Assembly (NCBI RefSeq): GCF_046844695.1
Contig: NZ_CP177354.1
Coordinates: 744,001 to 808,000, forward strand
Direction of reading: 5' to 3'
DNA: 64,000 nucleotides
Source: Pokkaliibacter plantistimulans
Lineage (GTDB): Bacteria; Pseudomonadota; Gammaproteobacteria; Pseudomonadales; Balneatricaceae
Shown: positions 25,874 to 34,616 of the stretch, in pieces
How positions within the stretch are numbered: the stretch's first letter is position 1
Layout of the letters: each line of letters starts with the position of its first letter
Made by a program: the position numbers and the translations under genes
The notes under the pieces: model-generated
Databases searched by the model: none
Seen by the model: only the letters and a program-made list of their open reading frames with translations
Told to the model about the DNA's origin: nothing

Positions 25874-26785
25874 ATGGCCACGCCGATTCCTCCCGCCATT
25901 CGTCAGCCCCTTGATCGCACCGCCGTCAGCGTTATGGTGGTGCTCTGTACCATCTGGGCCTCCCAGACCATCATGATCAAGCTGGCGTCGCCCGATATGG
26001 GCAATGTGGCTCAGGTGGGGATTCGCTCCGTCGGTGCCACCCTGCTGCTGTGGTGCTATGCACTGTGGTCGGGCGACCGGCTGTGGCAGAAGGATGGCAG
26101 CCTGCGCCCCGGTCTGCTGGCGGGCTTTCTGTTTGCCATGGAGTTCGTCTGCGTCACCTTTGGCCTGATGCTGACCTCCGCCACCCATGTGGCGGTCTTT
26201 CTCTATACGGCACCCTTATTCTCCGCACTGGGGCTGCATTTTCTGGTGCCCGGTGAGCAGCTCAGCCGTCGTCAGTGGGTGGGTATGGGGCTGGCGTTCG
26301 CCGGTCTGGCGCTGGCCATGTCCGATGGTTTTCTGGCCCAGCAGGGCATTGACTGGCAGATGTTTGCCGGGGATCTGATCGGGCTGGCGGGGGGGGCGTT
26401 CTGGGGAGTCACTACGGTCGCTATCCGCGCCTCTGCGCTGTCGGAAGTGTCGCCGGTGAAGACGCTGATGTACGAGCTGGGGTTCACCGGTGCCCTGCTG
26501 ACACCCATGGCCTGGCTGCTGGGCGAGTTCGACAGCTTCCATTTCACCCTGACCTCCAGCCTCAGTCTGGCGTATCAGACCACTATCCTGTGCTCGGCCA
26601 GCTATTTGGGCTGGCTGATCCTGCTGCGACGTTATCTGGCCACGCGGCTGGCGGTGTTCTCGTTTCTCACCCCGATCATCGCGGCGGTATTCGGCTGGCT
26701 GATTCTGGGCGATGCCATTTCTCATTCATTTATCGGTGGGGGTGTGCTGGTGATGCTGGGCATCATGGTGGTTAACCGGCGCTGA
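25874..26785 (+). CDS. DMT superfamily transporter (EamA)
   Basis: 303 residues with ten predicted TM helices in two EamA repeats (LMLTSATHVAVFLYTAPLF is the typical fourth-helix motif). Probably a metabolite or amino-acid exporter. Last gene of the MocR-linked set after a 185-bp gap. Its 3' end overlaps by 60 bp the end of a convergent hypothetical gene. Confidence 0.87.
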   Translation: MATPIPPAIRQPLDRTAVSVMVVLCTIWASQTIMIKLASPDMGNVAQVGIRSVGATLLLWCYALWSGDRLWQKDGSLRPGLLAGFLFAMEFVCVTFGLMLTSATHVAVFLYTAPLFSALGLHFLVPGEQLSRRQWVGMGLAFAGLALAMSDGFLAQQGIDWQMFAGDLIGLAGGAFWGVTTVAIRASALSEVSPVKTLMYELGFTGALLTPMAWLLGEFDSFHFTLTSSLSLAYQTTILCSASYLGWLILLRRYLATRLAVFSFLTPIIAAVFGWLILGDAISHSFIGGGVLVMLGIMVVNRR

Positions 26786-27319
26786 TGCGCTGTGCTTTGT
26801 GACAAGCTCATCCCATTCCTGCCAGAAGCGCAGCCATAAAGACGCCTCGTCACTGTCCAGCGGCAGCTTGTCCGGGCTGTCCAGATAATACTGCCGTATC
26901 TGGGCGGCCAGGGTCAGGACGGCGCTGTGCCAGTCGGCACGGGCGATGAGGATCTGCTGATCGGCGACGGTCAGCTCAATCAGGGCATCGGCCAGATGCC
27001 TGATCCATATTTCCACGCCGCCACCGCAGCCCTGTATGTCAATGCACGGCTGGTCGGCAAAGCTCAGCAGATCGAAGCCGCAACAGGGAATCAGCTCGTT
27101 ATAGGGCGCCAGCGGTTGCTGACGGCTGTGATCCCGCCCGAGACTGCGCAGCAGGTGCAGGCCTGCGGCACTGAGGGTCCAGGAGCCCTGTGACGGGTGC
27201 AGCAAGGTGATGTTTCCGACCTGCAGATGCAGTGCGCCGTGCAGGCAGTAGTCGCTGCTGGCATCGCCCATCCAGTGCAGATCAGAGGCCTGTAACAGCA
27301 GGGTCGCGGGGGTGGTCAT
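26726..27319 (-). CDS. Hypothetical protein
   Basis: 197 residues, no signal peptide, predicted mixed alpha/beta at the N-terminus and helical later, with a histidine-rich tail (NHHDAQHHQHTP). Four cysteines occur in the first half. No family recognised. I take the ATG at 27319 (MTTPATLLLQ); the ribosome site is weak. It lies 99 bp downstream of amn, across a strong hairpin, and overlaps EamA tail to tail. Confidence 0.5.
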   Translation of the reverse strand: MTTPATLLLQASDLHWMGDASSDYCLHGALHLQVGNITLLHPSQGSWTLSAAGLHLLRSLGRDHSRQQPLAPYNELIPCCGFDLLSFADQPCIDIQGCGGGVEIWIRHLADALIELTVADQQILIARADWHSAVLTLAAQIRQYYLDSPDKLPLDSDEASLWLRFWQEWDELVTKHSASAPVNHHDAQHHQHTPTDK

Positions 27320-27362
27320 GGTGCTCGCCTGTCCATGGTGAGATGTGAGATGAAGGCCACAG

Positions 27363-27396
27363 CAGGGCGCTGCGATGATGGCATCGCAGCGCCCTG
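27363..27396. terminator. Strong hairpin after amn
   Basis: A perfect 15-bp stem (CAGGGCGCTGCGATG / CATCGCAGCGCCCTG) with a 4-base loop, 22 bp past the amn stop. It lacks a T-run on either strand, so it may stabilise or pause the transcript rather than end it. Confidence 0.5.
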
Positions 27397-27418
27397 ACCG
27401 CGTGTTCACGATCCGGTG

Positions 27419-28906
27419 TTACTGGAACGCCGTCTCGACAAAGCTGCGCAGTTTTCTGGAATGCAGGCGCTCGGGTGGCATGGCGCGCAGTCGCTCCATG
27501 GCCAGCATGCCGATCTCCAGATGCTGGCTGACCTGACGACGATAGAAGTCGCTGGCCATACCGGGCAGTTTCAGCTCGCCGTGCAGCGGCTTGTCGGACA
27601 CGCACAGCAGGGTGCCGTAAGGGACGCGGAAGCGGAAACCGTTGGCAGCAATGGTGGCCGATTCCATATCCAGCGCGATGGCGCGGGACTGGGAGAAACG
27701 CTCCACCGGTTCGCGGTGATCGCGCAGTTCCCAGTTACGGTTGTCGATGGTGGCGACAGTACCGGTGCGCATGATCTTTTTCAGATCCCAGCCGTCCAGT
27801 CCGGTGATGTCTTCCACCGCCTGCTCCAGCGCCACCTGTACTTCTGCCAGCGGCGGGATCGGCACCCAGGTCGGCAGGTCGGCATCCAGCACGTGATCTT
27901 CGCGCACATAGCCGTGGGCCAGCACGTAGTCCCCGAGTTTCTGGGTATTGCGCAGACCGGCGCAGTGGCCAAGCATCAGCCAGGCGTGAGGGCGCAGCAC
28001 GGCAATATGGTCGGTGATGGTCTTGGCGTTGGACGGGCCGACACCGATATTGACCAGCGTGATACCGGAGTTGTCCTTGCGCACCAGATGGTAGGCGGGC
28101 ATCTGCGGCTGCCGGGCCGGAGCACTGCCCTCACGGGGAGTGCTGTCACCGGAGTAGGTGACCAGATTGCCCGGTTCGATAAAGGCCACGTAGTCACTGT
28201 TGCCATCCGCCATCATCTGCCGTGCCTTGGCAGCGAACTCATCGACGTAGAAGGCGTAGTTGGTAAACAGCACATAGTTCTGGAAATGCTGCGGACGGGT
28301 GGCGGTGTAGTGCTGCAGACGATAGAGCGAATAGTCCACCCGCGGGCCGGTAAAGGGGGCCAGCGGCATGGGTGCACCGGGATGCAGCTCCACCGTACCG
28401 TTGACGATGGCATCGTCCATGATGGCCAGATCCGGCACGTCGAAGATGTCACGCAGGGCCTTGGGCAGATTTTCCACCGCTTCGCCATCAACATAGGCGG
28501 TTTCATCAAAGGCAAAGTGCAGGGCAATCGGCACATCACTTTCGCCGATTTCCACCTCGGTATCGTGGTTATGGATCAGCAGGGACAGTTGCTCCCTGAG
28601 ATAGCTGCGATACAGGGACGGGCGGGAAATGGTGGTGGTGTAGATGCCGGGGCCGGGGACATAACCGTAGGCCAGACGTGAATCAATCGCGGTGTGGCTG
28701 GTGCTGACAAAACGGATCATCGGATAGCAGGCGCGTACCCGGCCGTCGGGTATCTGACCATTGACCACCGCCTCAAAACGCTGGCGCAGCCAGGCGGTGT
28801 TGCGGTCATAGATGTGCTCCAGGCGGGCAACGGCGCTGGCGGCATCCCGGAAGGATTCAAAGCCGATGGAGTCGGGGCTTTCGATGCTGGGGAAGATATC
28901 TGCCAT
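27419..28906 (-). CDS. amn: AMP nucleosidase
   Basis: 495 residues: an N-terminal AMN domain (YDRNTAWLRQRFEA, RACYPMIRF) and a C-terminal nucleoside phosphorylase-like catalytic domain (NIGVGPSNAKTITDHIAVLRPHAWLMLGHCAGLR, LDMESATIAANGFRFRVPYGTLLCVSDKPLHG). It hydrolyses AMP to adenine and ribose-5-phosphate, adjusting adenylate pools. Length matches E. coli Amn. Single gene. Confidence 0.96.
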   Translation of the reverse strand: MADIFPSIESPDSIGFESFRDAASAVARLEHIYDRNTAWLRQRFEAVVNGQIPDGRVRACYPMIRFVSTSHTAIDSRLAYGYVPGPGIYTTTISRPSLYRSYLREQLSLLIHNHDTEVEIGESDVPIALHFAFDETAYVDGEAVENLPKALRDIFDVPDLAIMDDAIVNGTVELHPGAPMPLAPFTGPRVDYSLYRLQHYTATRPQHFQNYVLFTNYAFYVDEFAAKARQMMADGNSDYVAFIEPGNLVTYSGDSTPREGSAPARQPQMPAYHLVRKDNSGITLVNIGVGPSNAKTITDHIAVLRPHAWLMLGHCAGLRNTQKLGDYVLAHGYVREDHVLDADLPTWVPIPPLAEVQVALEQAVEDITGLDGWDLKKIMRTGTVATIDNRNWELRDHREPVERFSQSRAIALDMESATIAANGFRFRVPYGTLLCVSDKPLHGELKLPGMASDFYRRQVSQHLEIGMLAMERLRAMPPERLHSRKLRSFVETAFQ

Positions 28907-29046
28907 GTTCGTTCCTTGGGTATGCGGGTGATACGTTGCAGCAAAGAGACGCTGTCGCTGTCCTCAGTGTGGCCTGTGACGAGCGATTTGGCTATGGTGA
29001 GGCAGGATTATGACAGTGCGCCTGACGGCGCCGGAGGAGCACCACC

Positions 29047-29535
29047 ATGCTGCGGGTAGACCGGGCAACCCATCAGGACGTCCCCGTACTCTGTGAGCTG
29101 CTGGCACAGCTGTTCAGTCAGGAGCTGGAGTTTCAGCCCGACCGCGAGGCGCAACGCCGTGGCCTGCTGCAGATTCTCGACAATCCCGGCTGCGGACTGA
29201 TTCTGGTGCTGCGCCTGCAGCGGGCGGAGGAATCGGAGCAACTGGAACAACCGAAGCAGCCGGAACAGGTGATCGGCATGGTCAACCTGCTGTTCACCAT
29301 CAGTACGGCGCTGGGAGAACGGGTGGCGCTGCTGGAAGACATGATCATCGACCGTCATCATCGCCAGCAGGGGGCCGGAGCGCAGCTGCTGGAGGCCGCC
29401 ATCAGCCAGGCCCAGCAAGCGGGCTGCCGGCGGATCACCCTGCTGACGGATGAGGATAACCTCAAGGCGCAACAGTTCTACGGCCGTCAGGGTTTCACGG
29501 TGTCCACCATGAAACCGATGCGGCGGATGCTGTGA
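29047..29535 (+). CDS. GNAT family N-acetyltransferase
   Basis: 162 residues with motif A LLEDMIIDRHHRQQGAGAQLLEAA and the later ITLLTDEDNLKAQQFYGRQGF. A short Glu/Gln-rich insert (EESEQLEQPKQPEQ) lies before the core. GGAGGAG precedes the ATG. Substrate unknown. The stop codon lies in a decayed fragment of the MITE repeat. Confidence 0.88.
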   Translation: MLRVDRATHQDVPVLCELLAQLFSQELEFQPDREAQRRGLLQILDNPGCGLILVLRLQRAEESEQLEQPKQPEQVIGMVNLLFTISTALGERVALLEDMIIDRHHRQQGAGAQLLEAAISQAQQAGCRRITLLTDEDNLKAQQFYGRQGFTVSTMKPMRRML

Positions 29536-29570
29536 CAGGCCGCTGAAAGCCTGTCTGCGTTGCCGGATAC
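29533..29570 (-). repeat. Decayed MITE fragment (copy E)
   Basis: About 31 of 38 positions match the terminus of copies B and D (TAACAGGTCGTTGAAAA...CTGCGTTGCCGAATAC type). The rest of the element is absent, the LysR gene starting 52 bp later. Again the repeat edge coincides with a gene stop codon (GNAT, TGA). Confidence 0.55.
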
Positions 29571-29621
29571 ACAACAATAAACGTCAAACACGGCAGAGCA
29601 CTGCTCTGGCATAGGGACATC

Positions 29622-30506
29622 ATGCATCTCGACCCTCTCTCCCTGCGGCTGTTCATCGCCGTCATCGAAGAAGGCACCATCGCCCAGGCCGCGCAGCGCT
29701 GTCATATTGCGGCCTCCGCCGTCAGTAAGCGGCTGAGCGAGCTGGAAGACAGCCTGCAGACCAGTCTGCTGGAGCGCACCAACAAGGGCGTGGCGCCGAC
29801 CGCGGCCGGAATCGAGCTGCTGCAGCTGGCGCGCAGTGCCCTGAATGAGCTGGAGCAGGTCAATGTGCGGATGCGCGACTTTGCCAGCGGTCTGCGTGAT
29901 CATGTGCGGGTGTTTGCCAATATCTCCGCCATTACCCAGTTTCTGCCGCGGGAAATCAGTACCTTCCTTGCCAGCTATCCGCAGGTGCAGGTGCATCTGG
30001 AAGAGAAGATCAGCGCCCACGTCACTCAGGCGGTGGCGGAGAACGCCGCCGACATCGGCATCATCGCCCGCGGTCTCTATGGGCAGGCGCTGGAGAAATT
30101 CCCTTATCACAGCGATGAGCTGATCGTGATCACCCCCAGCCAGCACCCTCTCAGCCAGCGACAGCAGGTGACCTTTGCCGAGCTGCTGGACTACGACTTT
30201 GTCGGCCTGCACACCGGCAGCGCCATCAATATGCAGCTGCAGAAGGCCGCCAGTGCGCTGGAGCGACAGATCAAGCTGCGCATGCAGGTCACCAGTTTTG
30301 ATGCCCTGTGTCTGATGGTCGAGGCGGGGCTGGGTATCGGCATTCTGCCCAAGGCGGTAGCACGTCCTTATCGCGCCACGCTCGGTATCCACGGGCTGGA
30401 GCTGAAGGAGCCGTGGGCGGCACGGGAGCTGCTGATCTGCGTGCGCTCCTATCAGGCCCTGCCACGGGCGGCACGTCTGCTGGTCGATCATCTGCGCCAG
30501 CTGTAG
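29622..30506 (+). CDS. LysR family transcriptional regulator
   Basis: 294 residues with N-terminal HTH (IAQAAQRCHIAASAVSKRLSELEDSLQTSLLER) and an effector-binding domain with ADIGIIARG and GLGIGILPKAVARPY. AGGGA precedes the ATG. The adjacent downstream phosphoesterase is on the same strand 124 bp away; the decayed carboxylate cluster further downstream could once have been its target. Ligand unknown. Confidence 0.88.
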   Translation: MHLDPLSLRLFIAVIEEGTIAQAAQRCHIAASAVSKRLSELEDSLQTSLLERTNKGVAPTAAGIELLQLARSALNELEQVNVRMRDFASGLRDHVRVFANISAITQFLPREISTFLASYPQVQVHLEEKISAHVTQAVAENAADIGIIARGLYGQALEKFPYHSDELIVITPSQHPLSQRQQVTFAELLDYDFVGLHTGSAINMQLQKAASALERQIKLRMQVTSFDALCLMVEAGLGIGILPKAVARPYRATLGIHGLELKEPWAARELLICVRSYQALPRAARLLVDHLRQL

Positions 30507-30630
30507 CGGCGGGGCGCTGCACCTGCCGTAGTAGCACATCGTAAATCTTTCGGTTGGTGTGGCGGGGCATCCGCCCCCATTAATCGGAGTGAATACCGAC
30601 TCTTTCCTTTCTTCGATCTGAGGGCTGGCT

Positions 30631-31758
30631 GTGCGCTCACGTTTCCCCGTTTTGCTGACCATTCTCGGTCTGTTGCACCTTTATCTGGGCTGGCGTCTGT
30701 GTGACGGCCTGCAGCTGGGCGCGTCCGGCTCGCTGCTGGTGGGGCTGGCGTTACTGGCCTCCTGGGTGCTGATGCCACTCAGTGTGTTTGTGCGTGGCCT
30801 GCCTCCGCAGTGGTCGGACCGCATTGCCTGGGCAGGTTATGTGTTTATGGGCCTGTTCTCCTCGCTGATGATTCTGACCCTGCTGCGTGATCTGCTGCTG
30901 GGCGCCATGGCGCTGCTGTCGACGGTGACGCCGTCCTTCAGCTTTGCCTCGGCACTGACGGTCGTGGTGCTGGCGGCGTTGGTGACACTGGTGGGCTTTA
31001 TCAACGCCCGGCGGCTGGCACAGGTGGTGAGGGTGGATGTGCCGCTGGCCGATCTGCCTGCTGAGCTGGAAGGCTTCACCATCGCCCAGATCAGCGATAT
31101 CCATGTCGGGCCGACCATCAAGAAGGCCTATCTGCAGGCCATCGTCGAGCGGGTCAACAGTCTGGAGGCCGATCTGGTCGCGGTGACCGGGGATATCGTC
31201 GATGGCAGCGTCGCCCATCTGGCCGGGCATACGGCACCGCTGGCCGGTTTACGTGGCCGTCACGGGGTTTATCTGGTGACCGGTAACCACGAATACTACT
31301 CCGGCGCGCCGGCCTGGGTGGAGGAGTTCCGCCGTCTCGGCCTGAAGGTGCTGCTGAATGAACACGAGGTGCTGGACCATCAGGGCGCCAGTCTGCTGGT
31401 GGCCGGGGTGACGGATTACAGTGCCGGGCACTTTGATCAGGCTCACAGCAGTGACCCGCACCGGGCAGTGGCCGGAGCGCCGGACCATGCCACTACGCGG
31501 GTATTGCTGGCCCATCAGCCGCGCACGGCGACGGCCGCGGCCGAAGCGGGCTTTGATCTGCAGCTGTCCGGCCATACCCACGGTGGGCAGTTCTGGCCGT
31601 GGAACCTGTTTGTGCCCATGCAGCAGCCCTTTGTGGCCGGTCTGAACCGCTGGCAGGATCTGTGGGTCTACACCAGTCGCGGCACCGGTTACTGGGGGCC
31701 ACCCAAACGCTTTGGTGCGCCCTCTGAAATCACCCTGATCCGCTTAACCCGCCGTTGA
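30631..31758 (+). CDS. Membrane-anchored metallophosphoesterase (YkuE/YaeI-like)
   Basis: 375 residues: about four N-terminal TM helices (5-25, 30-50, 65-90, 105-130), then a calcineurin-like phosphoesterase domain with DIHVG, GDIVDG, GNHEYY, AHQP and SGHTHGGQ metal-ligand motifs, all intact. Related E. coli YaeI and Bacillus YkuE are linked to lipid phosphate hydrolysis. GTG start with AGGG upstream. Complete and functional-looking, in contrast to the decayed genes that follow. Confidence 0.88.
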   Translation: MRSRFPVLLTILGLLHLYLGWRLCDGLQLGASGSLLVGLALLASWVLMPLSVFVRGLPPQWSDRIAWAGYVFMGLFSSLMILTLLRDLLLGAMALLSTVTPSFSFASALTVVVLAALVTLVGFINARRLAQVVRVDVPLADLPAELEGFTIAQISDIHVGPTIKKAYLQAIVERVNSLEADLVAVTGDIVDGSVAHLAGHTAPLAGLRGRHGVYLVTGNHEYYSGAPAWVEEFRRLGLKVLLNEHEVLDHQGASLLVAGVTDYSAGHFDQAHSSDPHRAVAGAPDHATTRVLLAHQPRTATAAAEAGFDLQLSGHTHGGQFWPWNLFVPMQQPFVAGLNRWQDLWVYTSRGTGYWGPPKRFGAPSEITLIRLTRR

Positions 31759-31882
31759 TTCATCTCGGGCCTGGCATAGCGGGTCAGGTGAGCGTGCGTA
31801 AGTGCTCTGGTTGTTGGGGCTTCGGTGAAAAGCTCCTTTACCCCCCTACCTGAATGCTTTAAGTTAACCGCCGCAATATAAG

Positions 31883-32026
31883 GGTACGCTCCGGGAAATC
31901 AGTAGCACCGACATAATGATGACCGTGACCCCCACCGACGATGACAACAACGTCATGGCGCGGTTGGTGTACGGGGACAGCGGCCTCAAAGGCCAGCAGA
32001 TGTCATCAGGCCCCATGGCTGCCTGA
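31883..32026 (+). pseudogene. C-terminal remnant of an unidentified gene
   Basis: A frame from 31883 (just after a TAA) to TGA at 32026 encodes about 47 residues including TLREISSTDIMMTVTPT and VMARLVYGDSGLKG, coding-like in composition. There is no start, and a terminator follows 14 bp later, as expected for the true 3' end of a gene whose 5' part was deleted. I cannot name the family. It heads a series of similar remnants. Confidence 0.4.
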
Positions 32027-32040
32027 TGATGCTGAACGAG

Positions 32041-32062
32041 AAGGCGCCTACGGGAGCCTTTT
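32041..32062 (+). terminator. Terminator-like hairpin after the remnant
   Basis: AAGGCGCC / GGAGCCTT (one mismatch) with a 4-base loop and four T. Short but well placed after the TGA at 32026. Confidence 0.55.
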
Positions 32063-32091
32063 CACTTTCGCCTGAACCCTCTTTCGCATAA

Positions 32092-32868
32092 GGACATCCC
32101 CATTTCAGGGGGCGGCTCGGTAACCTGCTGCGTTCCTCCTTTATCGGTACCTTTATTGGCCTGCTGCCCGGTATCGGTGGCAGCGCCGCATCGGTGCTGG
32201 CCTATACCCAGCAGAAAAACCTGTCGAAGCATCCTGAGCAGATGGGCAAGGGTGCGGTGGAAGGTCTGGTGGCGTCAGCGTCAGCCAACAATGGCCTGAC
32301 CGGCGGTGCGCTGATTCCGCTGCTGGCGCTGGGGATTCCCGGTGACAGCACCACCGCGGTGCTGATCGGTGCCTTTCCCCTGCAGGGCATTCAGGTTGGT
32401 CCGCTGTTTATCCAGGACAACATGAACACCTGGAACGCTATGATCATCGCGTTGTTCTTCGCCAACTTCGTCATGTACTTCTTCATGTTCTACGCCATCT
32501 GCTATATCGCCAAGGTGGCGTTGGTGCCCAAGTACTACCTGTTCCCCATCATCATCGTCATGTGTGTGGTCGGCGCCTACGCCATTATGTTCGATGTCTG
32601 GACCCTGCTGATCTTCGGACTGCTGGGCTATCTCGGCAGCAAGGTAGGGCTGGAAGTGGCGCCCTTCGTCATCGGCTTCATCCTGGGCGCATCGGCGGAA
32701 GCGTACTTCGTCAAGAGTCTGGAATCCTTCGGCAACCTCAGCATCTTCTTCACCAACAGCCCGATTGCTGTGTTCATCTGGGTGCTGATGCTGGCCTCCG
32801 TTGGATTCTCCATCAAAAGCTGCAGCCGACCCGGCTGCTGCGATCTGACGACGGTGCCCAGCCACTGA
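32092..32868 (+). pseudogene. tctA: Tripartite tricarboxylate transporter permease TctA, truncated
   Basis: About 240 residues of a normally roughly 500-residue permease: only the C-terminal half remains, from GNLLRSSFIGTFIGLLPGIGGSAAS through GGALIPLLALGIPGDSTTAVLIGA to LSIFFTNSPIAVFIWVL. An in-frame TAA at 32089 blocks extension upstream. The last 17 codons (from about 32818) belong to a different gene read out of frame, so the 3' end is a deletion junction. TctA is the large membrane subunit of TctABC carboxylate importers; TctB and TctC are absent. Confidence 0.85.
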
Positions 32869-33017
32869 AAGTGGTGGACCCGGCAGCGCTGGAGCATACC
32901 GCCATCCTCGATGCCATCCGTGCCAGAGATACCGAAGGTGCCCGCAAGGCAATGCACAGTCACCTCTACCGCGCCTATCGCCTCTACGAACAGTATCGCT
33001 GCAGCCAGCAAGGCTGA
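32817..33017 (+). pseudogene. GntR/FadR (FCD) regulator, C-terminal remnant
   Basis: A frame shifted relative to the TctA remnant encodes about 66 residues ending at TGA 33017, including LEHTAILDAIRARDTEGARKAM, the characteristic last helices of the FCD ligand-binding domain of GntR regulators. The DNA-binding domain is missing. The fusion with tctA marks a deletion of more than a kilobase. Confidence 0.75.
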
Positions 33018-33110
33018 GCGGTACAGGCTCAGAAACTGAACAGGTTCCTGCGCGGTGAATTTACCGCTGCACAGATAGCTTTTTACAACGTCTGAAATAC
33101 TGCTGGCGAT

Positions 33111-33135
33111 GCCGGTCGGGTGCACTCCGACCGGC
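33111..33135. repeat. 9-bp perfect hairpin between remnants
   Basis: GCCGGTCGG and CCGACCGGC with a 7-base loop. No T-run. It lies at the apparent 5' edge of the dehydrogenase remnant. Confidence 0.5.
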
Positions 33136-33413
33136 CTCACGCAGCGGCACTGGCACGCCCAGTCAAGCGCAAGGCCGGTCGCATTCTCTGCAATGGCTAT
33201 CCGACCGGTGTTGAAGTCTGTCATGCCATGGTGCACGGCGGGCCATTCCCAGCCACGTCTGACAGTCGCACGACTTCCGTGGGCAGTGCCGCCATCCTGC
33301 GCTTGCTGCGCCCGGTCTGTTATCAGGATCTGCCACAGGGTCTGCTGCCCGAAGCGCTGCAGGACGGCAATCCGCTGGCGCTGCGCCGGCTGCTGGACGG
33401 CGTCAGCAGCTGA
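33136..33413 (+). pseudogene. 2,5-dioxovalerate (ketoglutarate semialdehyde) dehydrogenase, C-terminal remnant
   Basis: About 85 residues with KRKAGRIL, NGYPTGVEVCHAMVHGGPFP, ATSDSRTTSVG, RLLRPVCYQDLPQGLLPEAL and DGNPLALRRL, a close match to the C-terminus of alpha-ketoglutaric semialdehyde dehydrogenases of sugar-acid (glucarate, galactarate, arabinose) catabolism. The catalytic Cys region and NAD fold, some 430 residues, are missing. It belongs to the same eroded cluster as the TctA and FCD remnants. Confidence 0.8.
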
Positions 33414-33558
33414 TTCAGCTGCCGGTTGCGGTGCTCCTGCGTGGGGGCGCCGCTGCGATCTGGCCGGCCACCTGTCCCATGGAACAGCTTGTTGGGCGGT
33501 GGCGGGAGGCTTAAGGTGTGCGCGGTCAGAGTAGTTCTGATCCTCACATCTAGCAGTT

Positions 33559-33587
33559 GTACTCGGTCCGGGACCGAGTACTTTTTT
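33559..33587 (+). terminator. Rho-independent terminator
   Basis: A perfect 10-bp stem GTACTCGGTC / GACCGAGTAC, 3-base loop and six T. Very strong; it marks the end of the decayed plus-strand cluster. Confidence 0.9.
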
Positions 33588-33655
33588 CCGGCGGTTAGCC
33601 GCCCCTTATTCCTGAATACTTACCCTTCGTTCCTTTCTTGCCTGTCTGCTGCCTG

Positions 33656-34492
33656 TCAGGGCTGGAACTGACCGATAAAAATGGTCGGGTCTACCCGTGT
33701 GCCGTTGAGGCTGACGTTCCAGTGCAGATGCGGTCCGGTCGCCCGGCCAGTCTGGCCCACATTGCCTATCACCGCGTGACGCTTCAGTTCGTCACCGACT
33801 CTGACCTTGATCTGCGACATATGGCAGAACATGGAGATCAGCCCCTGACCGTGATCGACAAACACGGTTTGACCATTGAAGAAGTAATCCCCCACCAGAA
33901 TGACGCGCCCGGCTGCCGGGGTCTGGATCGGCGTGCCTGCAGCGGCGGCGAAGTCGAGGCCGGAATGCGGGGCGCGTTCTTCCTTGTTGAAGAAGCGACG
34001 CAGGCCGAAGGGGCTGGACAGCGGCGCGGTGACGGGCCGGTCGAACAGCAGATTGCTGGGCTGGCGCAGGGTGAAGGTGGCGTAGGCGGCATTCTGCTCG
34101 GCCAGTTCGCGATCAATGCGCTTGAGATCTTCCGCCAGCGGGTTGACCTGACGTTTGTTTTTCAGGGTGATGTGCTGTTCGCGGTACTGACGGGTACCGA
34201 CGTCGAAGCGGGCCTCACGGCTGCCGAAAGCATCACGGACTTTCAGGGTCTGGCTGCCCTGGGCGGTTTTCAGTGGAATCCCCACGATGGCGATCCAGTG
34301 CTGCTTGTTTTCACGCACGACCAGCACCGGCTTGTCCTGATAGAACGCCTGTGGGGCGGCATCGTTGTCGCCCAGATCGACCACCGCCACGCCACCGGGC
34401 ACGGGATGATTCAGCAGGTTGGTGATAAATCCGGCGCCATGAGCGGAGAAGCTCAGGGCAAAACACAGCAGCAGGAACAGCGGGCGTAACAT
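33656..34492 (-). CDS. M23 family peptidoglycan endopeptidase (exported)
   Basis: 278 residues: signal peptide 1-19 (LFLLLCFALSFSAHGA), an N-terminal beta-rich domain (about 25-110), a short helical linker and a C-terminal M23/LytM domain. The zinc ligands are present: H176 and D180 (HSGLD) and H257 in HLHW, with catalytic H224 or H255. It should cleave peptide crosslinks in peptidoglycan. Start at 34492 with GAGGA 8 bp upstream. The promoter region holds an 11-bp tandem repeat. Confidence 0.92.
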   Translation of the reverse strand: MLRPLFLLLCFALSFSAHGAGFITNLLNHPVPGGVAVVDLGDNDAAPQAFYQDKPVLVVRENKQHWIAIVGIPLKTAQGSQTLKVRDAFGSREARFDVGTRQYREQHITLKNKRQVNPLAEDLKRIDRELAEQNAAYATFTLRQPSNLLFDRPVTAPLSSPFGLRRFFNKEERAPHSGLDFAAAAGTPIQTPAAGRVILVGDYFFNGQTVFVDHGQGLISMFCHMSQIKVRVGDELKRHAVIGNVGQTGRATGPHLHWNVSLNGTRVDPTIFIGQFQP

Positions 34493-34616
34493 GGGAGAGG
34501 TCCTCGGCAGACAATCCGACGGGCGGTTGCCTGCGAGGATACTCAATGCATCCGGGCCTGTTAACGCTGGCGGAGGCACGCAGGGCGGGTCAGTCGCTTC
34601 AGTGTGTTACCACGGC

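Noticed and set aside
27416..28681. 421-residue open frame opposite amn
   Set aside because: Antisense shadow of amn in GC-rich DNA; composition and lack of any domain argue against it. The same applies to long frames opposite aspA, the GGDEF gene, asnO and ngg.
32562..33017. A 151-residue intact gene
   Set aside because: Only its last 66 codons are coding-like (FCD domain end); the first part is an out-of-frame reading of the TctA remnant.
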